The notes under the pieces were generated by a model. It was given only the letters and a program-made list of their open reading frames with translations. It was not told the DNA's origin and did no database searches. Position numbers and translations under genes: made by a program. Of a DNA stretch of 64,000 bases, positions 46,201-54,335 are shown piece by piece. The DNA is taken from assembly GCF_000004195.4 (NCBI RefSeq), contig NC_030683.2, positions 50,171,358 to 50,235,357 of the forward strand, in the 5' to 3' direction. Source of the DNA: Xenopus tropicalis (taxonomy: Eukaryota > Chordata > Amphibia > Anura > Pipidae). Each line of letters starts with the position of its first letter. The stretch's first letter is position 1.

Positions 46201-46322
46201 TTATACAAGGGTGTAACTATAAAGGACTGCTGGGGGGACAGGGGTACAGTGGGGCATTTACTTGATAAAAATAAAAACAGTAGCAGCCTCCTTACCTTCC
46301 TCCGGGAGGCGCAGAGTGGCAT
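43282..46322 (-). CDS. Stand-alone Ste20/GCK-type (MINK/TNIK/MAP4K4-like) Ser/Thr kinase, 11 exons
   Basis: Predicted Ser/Thr kinase of 359 residues. Coding exons (5' to 3'): 46296-46322, 45773-45811, 45443-45508, 45062-45115, 44846-44971, 44640-44750, 44459-44549, 44188-44315, 43997-44051, 43721-43793 and 43282-43591. All junctions are GT/AG and the total, 1080 nt, keeps one frame. The start MPLCASRRK has an in-frame TAA eight codons upstream. Motifs: glycine loop GQGGTG (35-40), VAVK Lys56, helix-C Glu70 (SREVNFL), HRDIKSPN (153-160), DFG (173-175), GTPHWMAPE (192-200), CDIWSLGITAIEMAEG (215-230) and DPTERW with Arg276. Closest by memory to the kinase domains of MINK1/TNIK/MAP4K4, including the IRAEIKEHL tail, but those are long proteins with a CNH domain, which I do not find here. 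Introns rule out a retrocopy. The text after residue 304 may be intron read-through (see the exon at 42945). Substrates unknown. Confidence 0.88.
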
Positions 46323-46414
46323 TGCGCCCAAGTTATTTTGCTCTTAAAAGAGCAGTTGTGTTCAGAAAAAAACAGCTATCAGCTGATAGTGATTCCAAAT
46401 AGATATTAAAAAAA

Positions 46415-46511
46415 AATCACTGGAAAATCACTAGAAAAATCGCTGGAAAATCACTGGAAAATCTCAGGAAAATCACAGGAAAGATCTCAGGAAAATCGCA
46501 GTAAATCGCTC
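46415..46511 (-). repeat. Short tandem repeat in the kinase 5' UTR (11-12 bp unit)
   Basis: Eight to nine degenerate copies of a GGAAAATCNC unit (CACTGGAAAATCACTAG.., CGCTGGAAAATCACTGG.., CTCAGGAAAATCACAGG..). On the transcribed strand this is GATTTTCC(T/A)G repeated. It lies between the predicted TATA box and the start codon, so it would be within the 5' UTR. The repeated GGAAA cores resemble NFAT-type sites, but this could be simple expansion. Confidence 0.7.
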
Positions 46512-46608
46512 TGTCTCTCGGAAATTCACTTTACAGAGATGGAAAGATGGAAGAGATTGTGAGCTCACATGGTCCAGTCTTCTCTATTGTCCATAGCAGA
46601 ATATATTG

Positions 46609-46617
46609 CCTTATATA
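46609..46617 (-). promoter_or_regulatory. TATA box of the kinase gene
   Basis: TATATAAGG on the - strand, about 290 bp upstream of the ATG at 46322. It predicts a start of transcription near 46580 and a 5' UTR of about 260 nt. The spacing and the absence of other candidates support it; there is no direct evidence of initiation. Confidence 0.5.
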
Positions 46618-46825
46618 AGTACACACCCTCAACTAATTCTCCCATTGTACCAAAAACAAACCCTAAACTGCTTTATTATTTTTATTTTCTGTGATATTTC
46701 TATTCTAAATTTTGTCTCACGTTAGCGTATATTAGCTTTAAAGGTAAAGTTCCCCTTGAATTACACTGTATTTGACACCTCCTACTTGTGTTTCTAAGTT
46801 CAGAAGGCAGCTGCAGGCTATCTGG

Positions 46826-46844
46826 GCATGCTGGGAGCTGTAGT
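46826..46844 (-). promoter_or_regulatory. ZNF143 (Staf/SBS)-type binding site
   Basis: ACTACAGCTCCCAGCATGC on the - strand matches the known vertebrate ZNF143/THAP11 promoter motif ACTACAATTCCCAGCATGC at all but two positions. It lies about 210 bp upstream of the kinase TATA box, the usual position for this promoter-bound factor. Confidence 0.65.
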
Positions 46845-47251
46845 TTTGTGAATGACATATTTATATATAAATAATTCTTTGCAAAGCTCTGGGCAGAATA
46901 GAGTTTCTAGAAAACAAATGGCCGTGCCTATAAACTGATGATGGATAGTGAGGGGACTTGCTGATCTGATTGCACACTTGTCTGTAAAAGGGGTCAGATC
47001 ATTTGTACCTGAAAACCTCTCTGGATTTGTATTACTGTAGGTTTTAGGGAATGGGCACAGTTGAAGCAAAGAAGGTACTTTTTCCCAGAATGCTGTTTGA
47101 CCTGACCAACTTCCTGCTTGCACAGGTGGCCTTTGGGCCCTGATGGGGCTGCTTTAATGTCTCCCCTGTGTGATGTCTGTATGCTCCACCCACCTCTATA
47201 GGGAAGATTAATGTACCTGTATGAGTGCAATCAGATTAAAAGGGCCAAAGG

Positions 47252-48300
47252 ATGAAGGTTTGATATGGGATAGTGGGACTTGTAGGTCAGTGACTGTTGT
47301 ACTGCAGGCTGAATGTCTGATAGGGGTTGATGGGAGTTGTAGGCCAGTGACAGGTGGTGTACTACAGGCTGAATGTCTGATAGGGGATGATGGGAGTTGT
47401 AGGCCAGTGACAGGTGGTGTACTACAGGCTGAATGTCTGATAGGGGATGATGGGAGTTGTAGGCCAGTGACAGGTGGTGTACTACAGGCTAAATGTCTCA
47501 TAGGGGATGATGGGACTTGTAGGTCAGTGACAGTTGGTGTACTGTAGGCTGAATGTCTGATAGGGGATGATGGGACTTGTAGGTCAGTGACAGTTGGTGT
47601 ACTGTAGGCTGAATGTCTGATAGGGGATGATGGGAGTTGAAGGTCAGTGACAGTTGGAAGACTACAGGCTGAATGTCTGATAGGGGATGATGGGAGTTGT
47701 AGGTCAGTGACAGTTGGAAGTCTACAGGCTGAATGTCTGATAGGGGATGATGGAAGTTGTAGGTCAGTGACAGTTGGAAGACTACAGGCTGAATGTCTGA
47801 TAGGGGATGATGGAAGTTGTAGGTCAGTGACAGTTGGAAGACTACAGGCTGAATGTCTGATAGGGGATGATGGGAGTTGTAGGTCAGTGACAGTTGGAAG
47901 TCTACAGGCAGAATGTCTGATAGGGGATGATGGGAGTTGTAGGTCAGTGACAGTTGGAAGACTACAGGCTGAATGTCTGATAGGGGATGATGGGAGTTGT
48001 AGGTCAGTGACAGTTGGAAGTCTACAGGCTAAATGTCTGATAGGGGATGATGGGAGTTGTAGGTCAGTGACAGTTGGAAGTCTACAGGCTAAATGTCTGA
48101 TAGGGGATGATGGGACTTGTAGGTCAGTGACAGTTGGTGTACTGTAGGCTGAATGTCTGATAGGGGATGATGGGAGTTGTAGGTCAGTGACAGTTGGAAG
48201 ACTACAGGCTGAATGTCTGATAGGGGATGATGGGAGTTGTAGGTCGGTGACAGTTGGAAGACTACAGGCTGCAGGTCTGATAGGGGATGATGGGAGCAGT
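47252..48300 (+). repeat. 60-bp minisatellite, about 17 units
   Basis: Each unit carries CTGAATGTCTGATAGGGG, ATGATGGGAGTTGTAGGTCA and GTGACAGTTGGAAGACTACA. The period is exactly 60 bp with no indel across the whole array; units differ only by substitutions, in at least two types (GGTGTACTACAGG early and at 48140, GGAAGACTACAGG in the middle). Because 60 is a multiple of three, an open frame (108-166 codons, 20-residue period CLIGDDGSCRSVTVG) arises on the + strand and is not a gene. The array lies about 650 bp upstream of the kinase TATA box. Confidence 0.95.
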
Positions 48301-49430
48301 TTAAGTTTTAGATCAGAGAAAAGCAGTGACTGCCTGTGTCACCAGCCTCAGGCAGCATCAAGGGGACCAATAGTGGCTAAGAAATGTCAGTTCCAACACT
48401 TTTTCTTAAAAAGCTTTTAAAGAAGGTGATTTAAAAAAAAAAAAAAAAAAAGTGTGATTGAGAGAGAAATAGGAATATTAATAGTATTAGAAGAGGAAAC
48501 TGAACAACAAGTGGCCAACTGTCACCCAAACACTGTGAGAGCTACAGGTGGTGGATGGATAAATGGGAAATTTCAGACTTTTCAATTAATAATTTGGAAA
48601 CTTTTTTTTTAACTACAAAGCAAAATACAGAAAAATGGGAACATTAAAATCAGAATTGCAATTTTTATCCCAAATTTTACTATTTGTATCCTGAGAGGTT
48701 TGTTGTCTCCCAGCTCCCCAACCCCAATTCTCCCATAATCATGTTTTATATTTATTAAAACTACATATTATGTGCAAAACCAAGGCTAATATCCCAGGCG
48801 CTACCTAGTGATGCAATTAGATTGTGATTTTATGTATTTATGCCATTATTTTCCTAAACTGTCCCCCCCAGCGTGTGGCGCGCTCCACTTACCTCTGATC
48901 CCAGAAATGAAGTGAGAAAACCGTTATTATAACTGACAGTTACCCGTGCGGCAAGTCAACCCGCAGTCACATGTTTTCTTATTCCAACAGTGATTGGCTG
49001 CAAGGTTGCCATGTAAATCTTGCTAAGCTGAATTGGACCCTAGCAACTAGATGACAGTTAAGATTCAAAACTGGAGAGCAGAGCCATTAAGGGCAAAATC
49101 ATTACAAAATCAACTCCAGGTACAGAAAGAAATGAGAATATGAATGTATTAAATGAAGAATCTGGTACCAAATGCTAAATGAATCACTGGGATATTAGAA
49201 TTGCAGTAAAGATGAATAAAGCAATTTATAATAATGGTTGTGTTTATGATTTATTTTCTTATTAAACAGACCAACTACAGCAAGCTTACACTTTGCCACA
49301 AACTGTCATATGAAATTAGTAGTAGAAGTCGCCATATTGCTTGCCACATCCGGGGGGAAATTACAAGTGGCCTCTCCCAGTAGCATTGCTAGTGCCGTTA
49401 TATAAATTACTCTGTTCTCATGGTGTAGAT
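48301..49430. other. Spacer between minisatellite and MITE
   Basis: Contains an A-run at 48433-48451. Near 48890-49010, GTGTGGCGCGCTCCACTTAC, TGATTGGCTGCAAGG and the surrounding sequence are somewhat richer in CpG and include a CCAAT box on the - strand, which could be a weak promoter. No exon is supported. Confidence 0.4.
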
Positions 49431-49738
49431 CAGGGATCCCCAACCAGTGGCTCAGGGGCAACATGTTGCTCCCCAACCCCTTGGATGTTGCTCCCAGGGG
49501 CCTCAAAGCAGGAGCTTATTTTTGAATTCCTGGCTTGGAGGCAAGTTTTGTTGTATAAAAACCAGATTTACTGCCAAACAGAGCCTCCTGTAGGCTGCCA
49601 GTCCCCATAGGGGCTGCCAAATAGCTAATCTTAGCCATTACTTGGCAACCCATGAACTTTTTTATGATTGTGTTGCTCCCCAAGTCTTTTTACATTTGAA
49701 TGTGGCTCATGGGTATAAAAGGTTGGGGTCCCTCCCTG
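49431..49738 (+). mobile_element. hAT-like MITE, CCCCAACCAGTGG family, copy 4, with intact target duplication
   Basis: The ends are CAGGGATCCCCAACCAGTGG and AAGGTTGGGGTCCCTCCCTG. The 8 bp on either side are both GTGTAGAT (49423-49430 and 49739-49746). The perfect 8-bp duplication confirms the boundaries and the hAT assignment for the family. Best preserved of the four copies, with landmarks AACATGTTGCTCCCCAACCC and GGCTTGGAGGCAAGTTTTG. Confidence 0.9.
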
Positions 49739-49746
49739 GTGTAGAT

Positions 49747-50668
49747 GAAAATGGATCAGGAATTGCTCTTTAGCTAAGGGGATAACATGGAAGGAGGTGT
49801 ATGAGATCAGTGCAATATCAAGGTGGTGTTGGCAGTGGTTTCTAAATAAAGGGTCTCTTCTAAAAAAAAATCCTTCCCAGTGATAAAGAATAAATTCTGT
49901 GTGTGCAGATTCACTCACAGCCCCACCGACTCGGTTCTGGGTGCAGGCAAAGCAGAAGACTGGTGCCAGTGGAGGGGCTGATCCTTGGCCTGCGTTTTTC
50001 CACATCAGCATTAGGAATATATGGGAAAAAAAGAGTTCAGAAATTTCTATGAACACTGAACGGGGACATTATTGAGTGAATAGCTGCATTCGGGGACTCT
50101 GGGGACCAAGGCCTTTGCATTGGGGCTTGTCACTGGGAAACAGGGACTAATGGGAACCCTAGGCAATAGGTTCCATCCACCCCTCACTATAAGGGCAATT
50201 ACAGAAGGGGAAAAACACTCTTCTTTGGTTTGTGTTCACTAGGGGCCAAATATATTGCCTTTCTGTGTTAATTTGAGACCTACTTGCCTTTCCCCTATGT
50301 CAAAATGTAGAATTTTTGGTGGTTTATTTAATATGGGGAAATCTGTCAGCATGGCTACTACATGCACAATGAAAAACTCAACTGTAATGAAATTGCATCC
50401 ATTCATTTTCAATGAGTCTGCACAATCTTGAATAAAAAAAGAATTACAAAAAAAAATTGAAAACACACCTCTCATTTACTTATACAGAAGCTCGTCAGCT
50501 TTCAGATTTCTTTTTCTTTGATAAAAAAATTAAAGATAAAAAAAAATCTCCATTCCTACTGGAGCTGTTGCTCTCTGCTGTTTTTCGGGTTATTGTGATT
50601 CCTCTCCCATTTTTGCCGGCATTGATATAATTAACCCTAACCAGGCACTTTTCTTTCTCATTCATGGT
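49747..50668. other. Spacer between repeats
   Basis: No recognised gene or element. A 141-codon - strand ORF at 49631-50056 partly overlaps the MITE and has no family resemblance. Confidence 0.55.
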
Positions 50669-51771
50669 ACAGGTATCGGACTCCTTATCCGGAAACTAAT
50701 TATCCAGAAAGTTCAGAATTATGGAAAGGCCATCTCCCATAGACACCAATTTGATCAAAAAATTCACATTTTTAAAAATGATTCTCTTTTCTCTGTAATA
50801 ATAAAACAGTACCTGTACTTGATCCCAACTAAGATATAATTACCCCTTATTGGGGGCAGAACAGCCCTATTGGGTTTAATTAATGGTTAAATGATTCCCT
50901 TTTCTCTGTAATAATAAAACAGTACCTGTACTTGATCCCAACTGAGATATAATTACCCCTTATTGGGGCAGAACAGCCCTATTGGGTTTATTTAATGGTT
51001 AAATGATTCCCTTTTTTCTCTGTAATAATAAAACAGTACCTGTACTTGATCCCAACTAAGATATAATTACCCCTTATTGGGGCAGAACAGCCCTATTGGG
51101 TTTATTTCATGGTTAAATGATTCCCTTTTCTCTGTAATAATAAAACAGTACCTGCACTTGATCCCAACTAATATATAATTACCCCTTATTGGGGGCAGAA
51201 CAGCCCTATTGGGTTTATTTAATGGTTAAATGATTCCCTTTTCTCTGTAATAATAAAACAGTACCTGTACTTGATCCCAACTAAGATATAATTACCCCTT
51301 ATTGGGGGCAGAACAGCCCTATTGGGTTTATTTAATGGTTAAATGATTCCCTTTTTTCTGTAATAATAAAACAGTGCCTGTACTTGATCCCAACTAAGAT
51401 ATAATTACCCCTTATTGGGGCAGAACAGCCCTATTGGGTTTATTTAATGGTTAAATGATTCCCTTTTCTCTGTAATAATAAAACAGTACCTGTACTTGAT
51501 CCCAACTAAGATATAATTACCCCTTATTGGGGGCAGAACAGCCCTATTGGGTTTATTTAATGGTTAAATTATTCCCTTTTCTCTGTAATAATAAAACAGT
51601 ACCTGTACTTGATCCCAACTAAGTTATAATTACCCCTTATTGGGGGCAGAACAGTCCTATTGGGTTTAATTACTGTTTAAATAATTTTTTCAGTAGACTT
51701 AAGGTAGGAGATCCGAATTACGGAAAACTCCAGGTCCCGAGCATTCTGGATAACAGGTCCTTTACCTGTAC
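50669..51771. mobile_element. GGTACAGGTA-family MITE with internally amplified 113-bp unit
   Basis: Terminal inverted repeats: GGTACAGGTATCGGACTCC at the left and GGTCCTTTACCTGTACC at the right; TTATCCGGAAACTAATTATCC opposes CATTCTGGATAACAGG. The interior is about eight tandem copies of a 110-115-bp unit (AAATGATTCCCTTTTCTCTG, TAATAATAAAACAGTACCTG, TTGATCCCAACTAAGATATA, CCCTATTGGGTTTATTTAAT), starting near 50777, 50890, 51003, 51116, 51229, 51342, 51455 and 51568. The relative at 27757 has a single unit. Confidence 0.85.
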
Positions 51772-51896
51772 CTCAATGGTTTTAATAGTCATTGTGCATT
51801 CAAAATCACGTGAAACACATACAAAACTGGATTAACTCAGGGTCAAAAAAAATTTCTGGTGGAAAGTTGTCCCCAAAAAAGTTACTTCAAGAATCA

Positions 51897-51938
51897 GTAG
51901 CAACATGTTGCTCAGGAGCCACTGGTTGGGGATCAATG
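51897..51938 (-). repeat. End fragment of the CCCCAACCAGTGG hAT-like MITE
   Basis: AGCAACATGTTGCTCAGGAG followed by CCACTGGTTGGGGATCA is the terminal part of the family, reverse orientation, with the rest missing. It sits within 10 bp of the left end of copy B. Confidence 0.7.
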
Positions 51939-51946
51939 TTTTAAAG

Positions 51947-52821
51947 CAGTGCTGTCCAACTGGCAGCCCGTGACCCCCCTCTGTGTGGCCCCCCACCTGT
52001 CTGGCTGCTTTGATGGTTTACTCTTGTGTAAGCTTTAAATGGTATCAGTACTGAGATTAACTGCCCCCCCTGCATGGTTCTCACCTCAGATTCAGGCTGT
52101 AATCCCTCTGTATTGTTTAAATATGTAATCCCCTGTGTTGTTCACACCTTTTAATCTCTGCATTGTTCACTCCTGCAGTGTTCACACCTCAGGCTCAGGC
52201 TGTAATCACTCCCATTGTTCCCCTGTTTACACCTCAGGAGCAGTAGAAACCCACAAATAATCCCTGCACTCTACAAAAAGAACATATACTGAGGTGGTAC
52301 TGCAATTAAAACGTTTTTTAATATATAGTTATTGTGCAGACTGTAGGAGCAGTGCCAGCATTGTGTCACTGTAGGCTGCCTGTGTGTGCCATACACACAC
52401 AGGCAGCGTAGGGCAAGCAGAGTATGGCACACACAGGCAGCATAGGGCAGGCAGAGTATGGCACACACAGGAAGAGTATGGAACACACAGGCCAAGTATG
52501 GCACAAACCAGACAAGAATGGCACACACAGTGAAAGTATGGCACACAGGCAGGGTAGGGAAGGCAGAGTATGGCACACACAGGCAGGGTAGGGCAGGCAG
52601 AGTATGGCACACACAGGCAGGGTAGGGCAGGCAGAGTATGGCAGGTTTTTGCTGTACTACAACCATTAATATGGGTATGGTCATGTGATAACATGGGTGT
52701 GGTTTCAAGTGGGTGCGGTTTCAAAAAGGGGAGTGGTCAAAACTGGCTTCCATTATCGGCCCTCCACCACGTAGGTCGGAAAAATTCCGGCCCTCGGTAC
52801 AACAGAAGTTGGACAGCACTG
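51947..52821. mobile_element. hAT-like element with 34-bp minisatellite, copy B
   Basis: The termini CAGTGCTGTCCAACT (51947-51961) and AGTTGGACAGCACTG (52807-52821) are inverted, and the organisation equals copy A in the same orientation. The minisatellite is shorter, about 255 bp against 680. The left flank TTTTAAAG does not match the right flank CTATGGAA; the latter matches copy A's left flank instead. No transposase. Confidence 0.88.
52390..52645. repeat. 34-bp minisatellite array B
   Basis: Same unit and orientation as array A, including the CAGTGAAAGTATGGCACACA variant. It begins with the same palindromic flip (GGCTGCCTGTGTGTGCCATA then CACACACAGGCAG at 52374-52406), showing that A and B derive from one progenitor that already carried the flip. 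Confidence 0.9.
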
Positions 52822-52829
52822 CTATGGAA
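52822..52829. repeat. Right outer flank of the hAT-bounded block: CTATGGAA
   Basis: Identical to 39330-39337; see that entry. Confidence 0.7.
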
Positions 52830-53345
52830 GATGTTAAGCACAAGACTGCGTTGTTCAGATCCTCTGCACCTTGTGACAGATTTCATTTTGCGTGCCCCTT
52901 TGTACTCTTGCACTTGTGTCTTCCACAGTAAAAAAAAAAATAAACGCTTATATTTCCAGGCTTCTTTTTTATCTGCAAGTTAATTTGGATTTTCCATGCC
53001 TATCACCTATTGCCCTTCCTTTAGAACACTAAAAAAGAAGGTAATATATTTTAAAAGATTTATTGCCAGAACCATAGAGAACAGTTTTTTTTTTAATACA
53101 AAATTGAAGTAGGTGCAGATGAAATGAAATAATTTAATTTGCCTTAATAAAACTGTATCAGGAAAACAGGACAATTTGCTTTTAACTCTTTCTGTGTGCT
53201 ATTTAACTCAGTGATTACTTCTGACAGTGGGTTAGCAAAGAAAGAATCCAAGTTGCCTGTAGGTTTGGCAATGTATTTTATGCCTGATTGGTTTTGATTG
53301 CGGTGTCTGCTTCTTCCCTTTGCCCTTTTCACTTCAGTATAGTCC
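52830..53345. other. Spacer before the candidate first exon
   Basis: Unique-looking sequence with A-runs near 52930 and T-runs near 53083; no element or exon recognised. Confidence 0.5.
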
Positions 53346-54289
53346 ATGTGTGAGAGTTCCCCCCCCTGCCTGTTCCCTCCCCTGCTTGCTCCTGGCTGCA
53401 GTTTATTAATTAAACTGGGTGTAGCTGAGTGCCCATTTGCTCTTGGCTTTATTTGCACTGAGTTTCCTGCAGATGCACTCGCCTGTTATCAACATCATCT
53501 CTTCTCATGCAAGAACCAATCCAGATCCAAACAGAGAACCTATGCTCCTTTTCCAAACAATACCTCTCCTCTTTATAGCTGCTTGAACATCCAAACTAGC
53601 ATTTGGGACGATTCCCAAGCCCTGCCTAGATCTCCTAGACAAGATATTAATAATGATAAACTCAGTTGTGTTCCCAATGTAACACCTGCTGCAAGAGTGG
53701 GAGAAGCACAGGACTCTCAGGGTTAAGATGATGATTTGTGCCTCCCTGGACATCTTTATTTAAGCATCTTTAGGAGACTGTCTTTGGGAAATTGTAGCAG
53801 ATCGGGGGAGTGGACATTTCAGCATCTCCGCAGCAACTTTTCTTTCTGTGGATTTCATTGTGTGCTGCTTTTGTCGTCTGACACCACTGCTTTTGTCGTC
53901 TGACACCACTACTGTCTCAGGAAGAAAACAGCTTGTCCTCTCACATCCCCCTAAGAAGAGAGACAGGCAAGGGACACGCAGCAGGATGCCTGGCAGTGCA
54001 CGCTGTATGGTGCAGGCTCAGCTAGTGAGCAGGCTGGGCTGAGACAAGCACATTCTAAATCTGAGTTGTGGTGTGGCCAGGTCCAGTCCCATAGCATCGG
54101 AGATCCTCTCCCACACTCGGGGAAAGGTCTGCAGGCACTAGGACAGCATGGGTCAATCTGGCTAAAGGATTACAGGAAAACACAGGAGACCGTTCATTCT
54201 GTTCCAGACACGCCCTGGAGACACCAGAAGTGGATTATTGCAGAGGGGCAACTTTCTACCTCTGGCACTAAACCCACTCCTAGGTCAGG
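53346..54289 (+). promoter_or_regulatory. Candidate promoter and 5' UTR region
   Basis: This stretch is less AT-rich than its surroundings and free of recognised repeats, as expected upstream of a conserved first exon. Short upstream ORFs (one starting at 53986, MPGSARCMVQAQLV, ends at 54042; another ATG at 54066) precede the proposed start. The transcription start cannot be placed. Confidence 0.4.
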
Positions 54290-54335
54290 ATGGCACCTGC
54301 AGGGTGGGCACTCTGTTTACTCTCCCTCTTGCAAG
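54290..54335 (+). CDS. Candidate first coding exon with signal peptide
   Basis: The ATG is in a strong Kozak context (CAGG-ATG-G, A at -3 and G at +4). It is followed by MAPAGWALCLLSLLQ and then GTAAGG, a good donor that splits a codon after the first base (phase 1). A short hydrophobic start ending in a phase-1 donor is the common first-exon pattern of secreted and type I membrane proteins, including Ig-family receptors and nicotinic receptor subunits. The partner exons are not recognised in the following 9.7 kb, so the protein cannot be named. Confidence 0.5.

Noticed and set aside
43282..46322. The kinase as a processed retrocopy captured by a transposon
   Set aside because: Ten GT/AG introns are retained, so it moved or duplicated as genomic DNA.
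47647..48147. 166-codon ORF with a perfect 20-residue period
   Set aside because: Product of an exact 60-bp tandem repeat. There is no start context or splice site, and the flanking units in the same array break the frame by substitution.
47252..48300. CRISPR-like regular spacing
   Set aside because: The units are contiguous with no unique spacers, and the DNA is from a vertebrate nucleus.
51939..52829. Copy B as a simple insertion with its own target duplication
   Set aside because: The flanks TTTTAAAG and CTATGGAA do not match; the right flank instead equals the left flank of copy A.
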